Part shown: positions 53,053-63,195 of the stretch, in pieces
Layout: each line of letters starts with the position of its first letter
Position numbering within the stretch: the first letter of the stretch is position 1
Assembly (NCBI RefSeq): GCF_016598475.1
Contig: NZ_JAEMUX010000010.1
Span: 62,001 to 126,000 of the forward strand
Direction of reading: 5' to 3'
DNA length: 64,000 nt
DNA from: Streptomyces adelaidensis
GTDB lineage: Bacteria > Actinomycetota > Actinomycetes > Streptomycetales > Streptomycetaceae
Notes under the pieces: generated by a model
The model's database searches: none
Seen by the model: the letters and a program-made list of their open reading frames with translations, nothing else
Told to the model about the DNA's origin: nothing
Translations under genes and position numbers: made by a program

Positions 53053-53757
53053 ATGTCCATGAAGCCCCTGGAGTTCGACCGCCGATACGGCGAACTCGAC
53101 CAGGTGATCAGCGCATACGTCGGCCGGCCGGCCGACGACACCCCCGAACGGCCCGGCCAGGCCCTCACGGCGTATCTGCGCCACACCTGGCACAGCCGCC
53201 CGTGGGCTCTGCCGGTCGCTGAGCAGCAGCTGCGCACCTACGCGCGCAATCCCCCCGGCCGGCTCCGGCTCGGCCTCGGCGAGTACTACCCGGTGCCGGA
53301 CATCGGCCTGCCCGAGGCCGAGATCCAGCAGTGGCTGATGCTGCTCGCCGACCACATCAGGCACAGCGTCGAGGAGGGCGAGATCCCGCCTCCCGCCGCC
53401 CTGCCCGAGACGCACTGGGAGTGGCACGCCCGCTTCCCCGAGCTCGGCCAGTTCCTGGGCGGCTGGTTCTCGCAGGACATGCCCGACGAATTCGGCGACC
53501 ACGACGCCGCCGTACGCGACTACGGGAGCACGACCGACCGCACACTCGTGGCCCGCCTCGTCGGCGAGCTCCATGAGCTGCTCACTCTCGACCTGGACGA
53601 AGGCGACTACTCCCTCGCCGTCGCCGAACTCGGCATGGAGGTCGACCCCCCGGCCCCGTACGGACCCAGAGGCTGGCTCGCCCACGTCGCCGACCGCCTC
53701 GCGAGTCCACGCGCGGAGTACGGGCCTCCGAGCCCGGAGGACGGCGCCGGAGAATGA
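53053..53757 (+). CDS. CdiI-type contact-dependent inhibition immunity protein
   Basis: A 234-residue protein whose central part (FPELGQFLGGWFSQDMPDEF, GDHDAAVRDYGSTTDRTLVA, LVGELHELLTLDLDEGDYSL) matches the CdiI_2-type immunity family (PF18593) that accompanies RNase A-like toxins. Kept after the orphan toxin tip, 11 bases downstream. It may still protect against sibling strains carrying the full toxin. The ATG at 53053 or 53059 is the start. Confidence 0.8.
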   Translation: MSMKPLEFDRRYGELDQVISAYVGRPADDTPERPGQALTAYLRHTWHSRPWALPVAEQQLRTYARNPPGRLRLGLGEYYPVPDIGLPEAEIQQWLMLLADHIRHSVEEGEIPPPAALPETHWEWHARFPELGQFLGGWFSQDMPDEFGDHDAAVRDYGSTTDRTLVARLVGELHELLTLDLDEGDYSLAVAELGMEVDPPAPYGPRGWLAHVADRLASPRAEYGPPSPEDGAGE

Positions 53758-53815
53758 CCCCGTGGCTCGGCCCCACGCCCGAGACGTTGGTCACAGGCCT
53801 CGGCCGTGACCGGCG

Positions 53816-54154
53816 TCACTCACGTCCTGCGCCTCGTCCTCCCGCCAGGTGAACCCCACCGGCCCGGACGAAGCTCCCTTCTCCTCGGCGGCCCGGCCGC
53901 TGCCCGACCGCACCAGCCGGACCGGCCCCGTCGGCCCTCCACCTCACCAGAATCATGAAGACGGGGCAGGTCAGGACCAGGGTCGTCGTGCCGAGGAAGC
54001 CGTACTGGGCCGGCCTCCATGGGGCCTGTTCCTCGCCGCGGCCCGCACGCTCGCAGGTCCCGTTCCCCCGTTCGCCGCCCACCGTCGGCGGCGTTGTCGG
54101 CGGTGCCGCTCGCGCGACTCCAGGTTGTCCGCCACGGCTGCCCCGGTACACCAC
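53816..54154 (-). CDS. Possible small single-pass membrane protein
   Basis: A 112-residue minus-strand frame with one hydrophobic helix (YGFLGTTTLVLTCPVFMILV) and a basic, low-complexity remainder. Its position between the effector island and the amidohydrolase is where I would expect a small Streptomyces membrane protein, but codon bias and start are unclear; the C-terminal residues read more naturally in another frame (GFTWREDEA). Low confidence. Confidence 0.35.
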   Translation of the reverse strand: MVYRGSRGGQPGVARAAPPTTPPTVGGERGNGTCERAGRGEEQAPWRPAQYGFLGTTTLVLTCPVFMILVRWRADGAGPAGAVGQRPGRRGEGSFVRAGGVHLAGGRGAGRE

Positions 54155-54443
54155 GTAGCGGAACAGTCGCGCGCTGGTGATGGTTCCGGAACGGCGAAGT
54201 GGCGCGGACGTGGTATCCGTGGAGGTGGGAATCGTCCGGGCACCCCCGGACGTTTAGACGATGGGATTCGCGGGCAACCCCGGCGTTCCCTGGGAGCCCC
54301 GAGGTCCACCCGCCCGAAAGGCGGATGGGCATACCCATCACTGCCGATACGTATGCGTTGAGCGACCGAAAACTTCCCCTCAGGGGCTGATTTTTTGTTG
54401 ATCGTGGGTTAGTCGGTCGCCCGATCGCCCTACCCTTCAGAGG
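54155..54443. promoter_or_regulatory. Upstream region of the M20 amidohydrolase
   Basis: No gene is supported. TACCCT at 54431-54436 lies about 8 bases before the GTG at 54444 and looks like a -10 box for a leaderless transcript, with TTAGTC 16-17 bases upstream as a possible -35. The stretch around 54385-54410 is unusually T-rich (CTGATTTTTTGTTGATC) for this genome. Confidence 0.4.
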
Positions 54444-55709
54444 GTGAACCAACTGATGTCCCGAGAGTCCGAGGCCGATCTGCCCGGGGAAGCCGAAAAC
54501 CTGCTCCCCGGCGCGTTGCCGGAAGCCCTGCGTGCCGAACTCGTCGCGTTCCGCCGTGACTTGCACATGCACCCGGAGCTTGGCAACCAGGAGTTCCGCA
54601 CGACCGCCGCGATCAAGGCACGCCTGGAGAAGGCGGGCCTTCATCCGCGCGTGCTCGACACCGGAACCGGGCTCATCTGTGACATCGGCGACTGGGACGG
54701 CCCCGACCAGTCCGCCCTCGCCCTGCGCGCCGACATCGACGCGCTGCCCATCCCGGACACCAAGGTGGACTGCGACTACCGCTCCACCGTCCCGGACCGC
54801 GCCCACGCCTGCGGCCACGACGTGCACACCACCGTCGTCCTGGGCGCCGGCCTCGTCCTCGCCGAGCTGCACCGCGAGGGCCGGCTGCCCCGCCCCGTAC
54901 GGCTGATCTTCCAGCCCGCCGAGGAGGTGCTGCCCGGCGGTGCCGCCGACGTGATCAAGACCGGCGCGCTCAACGGCGTCGGGCGGATCATCGCCGTGCA
55001 CTGCGACCCGAGGGTCGACGCGGGCCTCATCGGACTGCGCCACGGACCCATCACCTCGGCCTGCGACCGGCTGGAGATCTCGCTGGACGGGCCCGGCGGC
55101 CACACCGCCCGCCCCCACCTCACCACCGACCTCGTCACCGCCGCCGCCCGCGTCGTCACCGACGTGCCCGCGCTGGTCGCCCGCCGCTTCGACGCCCGCG
55201 CCGGGCTCGTGGTGACCTGGGGCCGCGTCGAGTCGGGCCACGCCCCGAACGTCATCCCGCAGCACGCCGAGCTCTCCGGCACCGTGCGCTGCCTGGACAT
55301 CAACGCCTGGCGGCAGGCCCCCGACCTGATCCATGAGGCGGTCCAGGAGGTCGCGGTCATGCACCGCGCCAAGCCCGAGATCAACTACATCCGGGGCGTC
55401 CCCCCGGTCGTCAACGACCCCGTCGTCACCGAACTGCTCCAGGACGCCATGACCGCCCGCCGCGGCGCCCACTCCGTCGAGGACACCGAGCAGAGCCTGG
55501 GCGGCGAGGACTTCTCCTGGTATCTGGAGCACGTCCCGGGCGCCATGGCCCGCCTCGGCGTCCGCCGCCCGGGCGACCTCACCGTCCGTGACCTCCACCA
55601 GGGCGACTTCGACGCCGACGAACACGCCATCACCGTAGGCGTCGAACTCTTCACGGCGGCCGCCCTCCTGGACGCCCGCATGCGCGCCCTCCACCCGGCG
55701 GGCCTGTAA
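54444..55709 (+). CDS. M20-family metallopeptidase/amidohydrolase
   Basis: A 421-residue amidohydrolase of the M20D/hippurate hydrolase type: FRRDLHMHPELGNQEFRTT, ALRADIDALPI, ACGHDVHTTVVLGAGLVLAE, IFQPAEEVLPGGAADVIKTG and a dimerisation lid (GPGGHTARPHLTTDLVTAAA). Metal-binding residues His, Asp and Glu are in place. Likely removes an acyl group from an amino acid or related amide; the substrate is unknown. GTG 54444 suits a leaderless mRNA; ATG 54456 (MSRESEADLP) is an alternative. Confidence 0.92.
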   Translation: MNQLMSRESEADLPGEAENLLPGALPEALRAELVAFRRDLHMHPELGNQEFRTTAAIKARLEKAGLHPRVLDTGTGLICDIGDWDGPDQSALALRADIDALPIPDTKVDCDYRSTVPDRAHACGHDVHTTVVLGAGLVLAELHREGRLPRPVRLIFQPAEEVLPGGAADVIKTGALNGVGRIIAVHCDPRVDAGLIGLRHGPITSACDRLEISLDGPGGHTARPHLTTDLVTAAARVVTDVPALVARRFDARAGLVVTWGRVESGHAPNVIPQHAELSGTVRCLDINAWRQAPDLIHEAVQEVAVMHRAKPEINYIRGVPPVVNDPVVTELLQDAMTARRGAHSVEDTEQSLGGEDFSWYLEHVPGAMARLGVRRPGDLTVRDLHQGDFDADEHAITVGVELFTAAALLDARMRALHPAGL

Positions 55710-56006
55710 CCCGTTCGAGATCCGTTCCGGTTGCGCCCCGCCCACCCTCGCGGCAGCCTGGTGCGCGTGTCCGTACGACCCCGTACGGTGCGCGCACCGA
55801 CACGCTGAAGTCACCCCACGTACACGGAACGCCAGAGGCGCGAGCGGGCTTATGCCCCAAGCGCCCCTTTCGGTCCCATGGTTCACGAGGACGTAACCGG
55901 CCATCGGCACGAATGGATAACGGCCAGTCGAAACCCCGTTCCCAGGAGTGTCTACGCGCGTTAATGTGCGCCGAACTGAGCACCCGGATGCGGGGCTTTG
56001 GAGAAG
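55710..56006. promoter_or_regulatory. Upstream region of the BMP lipoprotein gene
   Basis: About 300 bases without a gene. It contains GTGCGCGTGTCCGTACG and CCGTACGGTGCGCGCACC, which form an inverted repeat around 55760-55798 (TGCGCG and CGCGCA with GTACG/CGTAC), possibly the terminator of the amidohydrolase gene. The latter part (CTACGCGCGTTA, 55951-55962) recurs as CTACGCGCGTTAC at 57307 and in part as CTACGCGCGTAG at 58677, just upstream of the next two transport genes, suggesting a shared regulatory element. Confidence 0.55.
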
Positions 56007-57077
56007 ATGGGGAACTTCAAGATGCGTCGGATTTCCAAACTGACCCGCGTCGCGGTGGGGGTCGCGTCGCTGGCGCTCGCCGCCACGGCCTGTGGTGGTA
56101 CCAGCAGCGACAGCAGCAGTGACAGCGAGACCACGAAGGGTGCGAAGGGCCTCGCGATCGCGTACGACATCGGCGGCAAGGGCGACCAGTCCTTCAACGA
56201 CGCCGCGTACGCGGGCCTGGAGAAGGCGAAGAAGGAGTTCGGGTACGAGACCCAGGACATCGAGCCCACCGAGGGCGAGACGGACGCGGACAAGCAGCAG
56301 CGCCTGGAGTCCCTGGCCAAGCAGGGCTACAACCCGGTCATCGGAGTCGGCTTCGCCTACGGCCCCGCGATGGAAGCCGCCGCCAAGAAGTACCCGAAGG
56401 TCTCCTTCGGCATCGTCGACTCGGTCGTCGAGGGCGACAACGTGGCGTCCCTCGTCTTCGCCGAGCAGGAGGCCTCGTACCTCGCCGGTGTCGCGGCCGC
56501 CAAGGCCACCAAGACGAACACCGTGGGCTTCGTGGGCGGTGTGGACATCCCGCTCATCCACAAGTTCGAGGCCGGCTACAAGCAGGGCGTCGAGGACACC
56601 AGCGGCGGCAAGGTCAAGGTCATCTCGCAGTACCTGACCCAGACGGCCGAAGAGGGCGGCTTCTCCAGCCCCGACAAGGGCAAGGCCGCCGCCGAGGGCC
56701 AGATCGAGAAGAACGCCGACGTCGTCTACCAGGCCGCCGGTCTCTCCGGCCAGGGTGTCATCGAGGCCGCCGCCAAGGCCAAGGTCTGGGCGATCGGCGT
56801 CGACTCCGACCAGTACGACCAGGAGGCCCTGGCCCCCTACAAGGAGTACATCCTCACCTCGGCCCTGAAGGACGTCGGCGGCGCGGTCTACGCCCTCGCC
56901 AAGTCCGTCGAGGACGACAAGCCCCTCACCGGCACCCAGACCTTCGACCTCAAGGTCGACGGCGTGGGCCTCGCCGACTCCAACCCGGAGATGTCCGAGA
57001 TCGCCGGCCTCTCCGACGCGGTCGCCAAGGCCAAGAAGGAAATCATCGACGGCACGATCAAGGTGAAGACCGAGTAG
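56007..57077 (+). CDS. BMP-family nucleoside-binding lipoprotein (first paralogue)
   Basis: A 356-residue basic-membrane-protein family solute-binding lipoprotein (PF02608). The lipobox is SLALAATAC; the mature domain has KGLAIAYDIGGKGDQSFNDA, YAGLEKAKKEFGYETQDIEP, EQEASYLAGVAAAKATKTNT, GFVGGVDIPLIHKFEAGYKQ, VVYQAAGLSGQGVIEAA and WAIGVDSDQYDQEA. BMP proteins deliver nucleosides to ABC permeases like those at 60321-62719. ATG 56007 has GGAG 3-6 bases before it; ATG 56022 (MRRISKLTR) with GGGGA upstream is equally plausible. A strong terminator follows, so this gene may be transcribed separately. Confidence 0.93.
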   Translation: MGNFKMRRISKLTRVAVGVASLALAATACGGTSSDSSSDSETTKGAKGLAIAYDIGGKGDQSFNDAAYAGLEKAKKEFGYETQDIEPTEGETDADKQQRLESLAKQGYNPVIGVGFAYGPAMEAAAKKYPKVSFGIVDSVVEGDNVASLVFAEQEASYLAGVAAAKATKTNTVGFVGGVDIPLIHKFEAGYKQGVEDTSGGKVKVISQYLTQTAEEGGFSSPDKGKAAAEGQIEKNADVVYQAAGLSGQGVIEAAAKAKVWAIGVDSDQYDQEALAPYKEYILTSALKDVGGAVYALAKSVEDDKPLTGTQTFDLKVDGVGLADSNPEMSEIAGLSDAVAKAKKEIIDGTIKVKTE

Positions 57078-57098
57078 TCCCACCTCTCCGAGTGCCGT

Positions 57099-57141
57099 GA
57101 AGCGGGCGGGTGTCCCTGGACCCCCGCCCGCTTCGCTTTTT
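57099..57141 (+). terminator. Rho-independent terminator
   Basis: GAAGCGGGCGGG (57099-57110) and CCCGCCCGCTTC (57123-57134) form a perfect 12-bp stem followed by gcTTTTTcc, a classic terminator for this GC content. Confidence 0.92.
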
Positions 57142-57167
57142 CCCCCGGTGGGAACGGCGCCGCCGCT

Positions 57168-57213
57168 TTGAGGGGCGCGGGGAACTGAGCGACCAGCCAC
57201 AACGAACCCGCAC
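57168..57213 (+). repeat. Dispersed Streptomyces intergenic repeat, copy 3
   Basis: TTGAGGGGCGCGGGGAACTG followed by AGCGACCAGCCACAACGAAC; the best-conserved of the three copies in the window (see 2205 and 25710). Confidence 0.65.
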
Positions 57214-57403
57214 CCGACGCTCACCCCCCACCCGCCCACACCACCCCCGCCGCACCCCGCAACACGGCCCCATAACAACGTGGTCCCCCGCCCTTTCCCG
57301 CCAGGTCTACGCGCGTTACCCTCGCCGAAAGCCATAAGGCGCCGACGCTGTGCAGCACCACCTGGCAGTACCCCCGGCGCTTGTACGACAGGAGCACCAA
57401 CAC

Positions 57404-58456
57404 ATGCGCCGGGTTTCCCGTACAGCGGTCGCAGGCGCAGCGGCCGCCTCCCTCGCCCTCGTCCTCTCCGCCTGCGGCGGCACCTCGACCGAGGCGTCGT
57501 CCGCCGCCGACTCCGAGGGCGACAAGGGCCTCGCCATCGCCTACGACGTCGGCGGCAAGGGCGACCAGTCCTTCAACGACGCCGCGTACGCGGGCCTGGA
57601 GCAGGCCAAGAAGGAGTTCAGGTACGAGACCCAGGACATCGAGCCCACCGAGGGCGAGACGGACGCCGACAAGGAGCAGCGCCTGGTCTCCCTGGCCAAG
57701 CAGGGCTACGACCCGGTCGTCGGCGTCGGCTACGCGTACGCGACGGCCGTGAAGGCCGCCGCCGAGCAGTACCCGGACACCACCTTCGGCATCGTGGACG
57801 ACTCCACCGTCCAGCTGGAGAACGTCGCGGACCTGGTCTTCTCCGAGGAGCAGGCCTCCTACCTCGCGGGTGTCGCGGCCGCCAAGGCCACCAGGACGAA
57901 CACCGTCGGCTTCGTCGGCGGTGTGGACATCCCGCTGATCCACAAGTTCCAGGCGGGCTTCGAGCAGGGCGTCAAGGACACCAACCCGAAGGCCACGGTC
58001 CTCTCCCAGTACCTCACCCAGACGGCGGAGGAAGGCGGCTTCTCCAGCCCGGACAAGGGCAAGACGGCCGCCGAGGGCCAGATCGAGAAGAAGGCCGATG
58101 TGATCTACGCGGCGGCCGGTCTGTCCGGCCAGGGCGTGATCGAGGCCGCCGACACCGACCAGATCTGGGCGATCGGCGTCGACTCGGACCAGTACAAGCA
58201 GGAAGCCCTCGCGAAGTACCGGGATTCCATCCTGACCTCGGCGACGAAGGACGTCGCCAAGGCGGTGTACAACCTGGCGAAGTCGGTCGAGGACGGCAAG
58301 CCCGAGACCGGTATCGTCAGGGGCGATTTGAAGACGGGCGAGGTCGGCCTCGCCGAGTCCAACCCGAAGTTCAAGAATGACACCGAGCTCCAGAAGGCCA
58401 TCAGCACAGCCAAGGCGAAGATCATCAGCGGTGAGATCAAGGTCGAGACCAGCTGA
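57404..58456 (+). CDS. BMP-family nucleoside-binding lipoprotein (second paralogue)
   Basis: A 350-residue paralogue of the protein at 56007, alignable over its whole length: lipobox SLALVLSAC, then KGLAIAYDVGGKGDQSFNDA, AKKEFRYETQDIEPTEGETD, GFVGGVDIPLIHKFQAGFEQ, YLTQTAEEGGFSSPDKGKTA and WAIGVDSDQYKQEA. Differences cluster in the signal peptide and the C-terminal 60 residues. CAGGAG is 9 bases before the ATG. It is the binding protein nearest to the transporter genes, though hairpins separate it from them. Confidence 0.93.
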   Translation: MRRVSRTAVAGAAAASLALVLSACGGTSTEASSAADSEGDKGLAIAYDVGGKGDQSFNDAAYAGLEQAKKEFRYETQDIEPTEGETDADKEQRLVSLAKQGYDPVVGVGYAYATAVKAAAEQYPDTTFGIVDDSTVQLENVADLVFSEEQASYLAGVAAAKATRTNTVGFVGGVDIPLIHKFQAGFEQGVKDTNPKATVLSQYLTQTAEEGGFSSPDKGKTAAEGQIEKKADVIYAAAGLSGQGVIEAADTDQIWAIGVDSDQYKQEALAKYRDSILTSATKDVAKAVYNLAKSVEDGKPETGIVRGDLKTGEVGLAESNPKFKNDTELQKAISTAKAKIISGEIKVETS

Positions 58457-58541
58457 CCCAGCTACACCACGAGCAGCCGGGTGACTCCGGGGAGGTTCAG
58501 GCCCCTCCGGAGTCGCCAGTAACCGCGGGGTTACCTGCGCT

Positions 58542-58580
58542 CAACGGGGTACGGGGAGTATCGCTCCCTGTACCCCGTTG
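58542..58580 (+). terminator. Long inverted repeat between BMP gene and ABC ATPase (terminator or attenuator)
   Basis: CAACGGGGTACGGGGAG (58542-58558) pairs with CTCCCTGTACCCCGTTG (58564-58580) over 17 bp with one G-T pair and a 5-base loop. A smaller hairpin GTAACC-GCGG-GGTTAC lies just upstream (58519-58534), and an 11-bp CCGGAGTC-type hairpin at 58482-58513. Three stem-loops in 100 bases suggest partial termination that sets binding-protein excess over transporter. Confidence 0.75.
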
Positions 58581-58746
58581 TCCGAGCGGCCCCGGGGGAG
58601 TCGAGGTACGTGCCCACGCCCTTCGACTTCCCCGGCACCGCTGGGTGCGTAGCCCGCTTTCGATGCCGTAGGGGCGCTACGCGCGTAGACGACCCCCTTT
58701 CCCAGGAGAGTGCGCCATCAACGCGTCCAGCAGCCCTCCGGCCGAC

Positions 58747-60320
<1,574 letters not shown>

Positions 60321-60321
<1 letters not shown>

Positions 60322-61457
60322 TGAAGAAGTTCGACAGGGAGCGCGTGCTCCTCGCGGTGGCCGGACCGGTCCTCGCGCTCGCCGTGGCCTTCGCCCTGAC
60401 CGCGATCGTGCTGCTCGCCTCCGGCAAGAACCCGATCGAGCCGTTCACGCTCATGTTCGAGCAGGCCTCGTTCTCCGACATCCAGGTCCGGATCATCAAC
60501 CAGGCCTCGCTGTACTACATCGCGGCACTCGCGGTGGCCATCGGCTTCCGGATGAACCTGTTCAACATCGGTGTCGACGGCCAGTACCTGCTCGGCGCCA
60601 TGATCACCGCGATCGTCGGCGCCCACGTCGACCTGCCCGCGGTCATCCAGATCCCGCTGCTGATGCTCACCGCGATTCTCACCGGCGCCTTCTGGGCCGG
60701 CATCGTCGGTGTCCTCAAGGTCACCCGGGGCGTCAGCGAGGTCGTCGCCTCGATCATGCTGAACGCGATCGCGACCTCCGTCATCGGCTACCTCTGGCTG
60801 CCGAACGTCTTCGGCGTCAAGGTCGGCAACAACAACACCACCGGCGAGATGGCCGAGTCCGGCTGGGTGCCCGGCATCGACATGGGCGACGCCGGCGAGA
60901 TCTACGGCCTGGTCGTCCTCGCCGCGCTGCTCGGCATCGGCTACTGGGTCGTCATCAGCCGCACCCGCTTCGGCTTCGACCTGCGCGCCTCCGGCGCCTC
61001 CGAGTCGGCCGCAGCCGCCAGCGGCGTCGACCCGGGGCGCATGGTGCTCACCGCGATGCTGCTCTCCGGCGGCGTCGCGGGCCTCGCCGGCCTGCCGATC
61101 CTGCTCGGCGACACCCACACCTACAGCCTGAACTTCCCCACCGGTATCGGCTTCCTCGGTATCGGCATCGCCCTGCTCGGCCGCAACAGCCCCGTCGGCA
61201 TCGCCTTCGCCGCCCTGCTGTGGGCCTGGCTCGACAAGGCCTCCCCGGAGCTGGACTTCCACGGCTACGACAAGGAGATCGCGGTCATCATGCAGGGCCT
61301 GATCGTGCTCTCGGTCGTCGTCTCGTACGAGACCGTCCGCGAGTGGGGTCTGCGCCGCCAGCAGCGCCGGGTCGGCGCCGAACTCGCCGCGGGCCATGTC
61401 CTCGGCGCCGACGGCTCCGCCGACAACAACGTCAAGAAGGAGGTGGCTGGCCGATGA
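60321..61457 (+). CDS. Nucleoside ABC transporter permease 1
   Basis: A 378-residue BPD_transp_2 permease (PF02653) with about ten hydrophobic segments: VLALAVAFALTAIVLLASG, YYIAALAVAIGFRMNLFNIG, GQYLLGAMITAIVGAH, TRGVSEVVASIMLNAIATSV and GFLGIGIALLGRNSPVGIAF. The motif FRMNLFNIGVDGQYLLGA and EVVASIMLN are conserved in nucleoside importers. TGATG overlap with the ATPase gene. Confidence 0.95.
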
Positions 61458-62719
61458 CCACCGCAACCGACGTCAACCAGCCCACGCTGCAGCCGGCCGC
61501 CCCGACCGGCCGCAAGCTGTCGCTGCCCGTGCTGCTGCTGGTCATCGCCGGCGTCCTGGCCCTGACCTCGATCGTCCGCATCATCACCGGCGCCGACGGC
61601 ATCACCAACGTCAGCCAGATGTCCACCGCGCTTGAGCTGGCCGTCCCGATCGGCCTGGCCGGTCTCGGCGGTCTGTGGGCCGAGCGCGCGGGCGTGGTCA
61701 ACATCGGCCTCGAAGGCATGATGATCCTCGGCACCTGGTTCGGCGCCTGGGCCGGTTTCCAGTGGGGCCCGTGGACCGGTGTCCTGGTCGGCATCGCCGG
61801 CGGCGCGATCGGCGGCCTGCTGCACGCCTTCGTCACCATCACCTTCAACGTCAACCACATCGTCTCCGGTGTGGCCATCAACATCCTCGCCCTCGGCGCC
61901 ACCCGCTACCTCGCCCCCCTCGCCTTCGTGGGCCACCAGGGCGGCTCGGCCAAACAGTCCCCGCCGGTGGACTCCCTCGGCGACTTCACGGTCCCAGGAC
62001 TCTCCGACGCACTGCGCGACCTCAACGACCAGGGCTGGTTCTTCATCTCCGACATCGCCGGCCTGCTCGGCGGTCTGGTCACCGACGTCTCCTGGCTGAC
62101 CCTCCTCGCCGTCGCGCTGATCCCCGCCACCTGGTGGATCCTGTGGCGCACCGCCTTCGGTCTGCGACTGCGCTCCTGCGGTGAGAACCCGGTCGCCGCC
62201 GAGTCCCTCGGCGTCAACGTCTACAAGTACAAGTACCTCGCCGTGATCATCTCCGGCGGTCTGGCCGGCCTCGGCGGCGTCTTCCTCGCCATCGTCGCCA
62301 ACCCCTTCTACCTGGAGGGCCAGACCGGCGGCCGCGGCTACATCGGTCTCGCCGCGATGATCTTCGGCAACTGGATGCCGGGCGGCCTCGCCATCGGCGC
62401 CGGCCTCTTCGGCTACACCGACAGCCTCAACCTGCGCGGCGGCTCCGAGAACGTCCACGCGCTGCTGCTGCTCGGCGCCCTGCTGCTGATCATCGGCGCG
62501 ATCTGGCAGGCCGTCCGCAAGAAGTACGTCGCCGCCGCGATCACCTTCGTCATCGGCGCCCTGCTTCTCACCTGGTACTCCGTCACCAACGAGGTCCCGA
62601 ACCAGGTCGTCTCCGCCACGCCGTACGTCATCACGCTGATCGTCCTCGCGCTCTCCGCGCAACGGCTGCGGATGCCGAAGGCGGACGGCCTGCCGTACCG
62701 GAAAGGACAGGGCAAGTGA
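61454..62719 (+). CDS. Nucleoside ABC transporter permease 2
   Basis: A 421-residue second permease of the pair, longer than its partner: AVPIGLAGLGGLWAERAGVV, NIGLEGMMILGTWFGAWAGF, HIVSGVAINILALGATRYLA, FGLRLRSCGENPVAAESLGV and GYIGLAAMIFGNWMPGGLAI. ATGA overlap with permease 1 and GTGA overlap with cytidine deaminase show a tightly coupled operon. Confidence 0.95.
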   Translation: MTTATDVNQPTLQPAAPTGRKLSLPVLLLVIAGVLALTSIVRIITGADGITNVSQMSTALELAVPIGLAGLGGLWAERAGVVNIGLEGMMILGTWFGAWAGFQWGPWTGVLVGIAGGAIGGLLHAFVTITFNVNHIVSGVAINILALGATRYLAPLAFVGHQGGSAKQSPPVDSLGDFTVPGLSDALRDLNDQGWFFISDIAGLLGGLVTDVSWLTLLAVALIPATWWILWRTAFGLRLRSCGENPVAAESLGVNVYKYKYLAVIISGGLAGLGGVFLAIVANPFYLEGQTGGRGYIGLAAMIFGNWMPGGLAIGAGLFGYTDSLNLRGGSENVHALLLLGALLLIIGAIWQAVRKKYVAAAITFVIGALLLTWYSVTNEVPNQVVSATPYVITLIVLALSAQRLRMPKADGLPYRKGQGK

Positions 62720-63123
62720 CCGCCGGCGCACTGGCCGAGGCCGACTGGGACGAGCTGCGCTCGGCCGCGCGGGACGCCATGTCCCACGCGTACGCCCCCT
62801 ACTCGGGCTACCCGGTCGGCGTCGCCGCCCTCGTCGACGACGGCCGCACGATCTCGGGCTGCAACGTCGAGAACGCGTCGTACGGCCTCGGCCTGTGCGC
62901 CGAGTGCGGGCTGGTCTCGGAGCTGCACCGCACGGGCGGCGGCCGCCTCACGCACTTCACCTGCGTGGACGGCCGCGGCGAGATCCTCGTCCCGTGCGGC
63001 CGCTGCCGGCAACTGCTGTACGAGTTCGGCGGCCCGGACCTGCTCCTGGAGACCCCGGCGGGCATCCTGCCCCTCTCGCAGATGCTGCCCCAGGCCTTCG
63101 GCCCGGACCATCTCACCAAGTAA
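62716..63123 (+). CDS. cdd: Cytidine deaminase
   Basis: A 135-residue zinc enzyme converting cytidine or deoxycytidine to uridine forms: AYAPYSGYPVGVAALVDDGR, GCNVENASYGLGLCAECGLV (catalytic Glu within CAE and first Zn Cys) and VPCGRCRQLLYEF (two further Zn Cys). Normal size for the homotetrameric class. Starts at a GTG overlapping the permease stop; its place directly after nucleoside importers supports a salvage function. Confidence 0.97.
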   Translation: MTAGALAEADWDELRSAARDAMSHAYAPYSGYPVGVAALVDDGRTISGCNVENASYGLGLCAECGLVSELHRTGGGRLTHFTCVDGRGEILVPCGRCRQLLYEFGGPDLLLETPAGILPLSQMLPQAFGPDHLTK

Positions 63124-63195
63124 CTCCCGTGCGGCCCCTCTGAGTTGCGCTCAGGGGGGCCGCGCACTTTCCCGCACAACCCTGGAAGGAACGCC

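Noticed and set aside
53820..57335. A 1171-residue minus-strand open frame across the amidohydrolase and first BMP genes
   Set aside because: Antisense of two well-supported genes; composition and content are those of a shadow.
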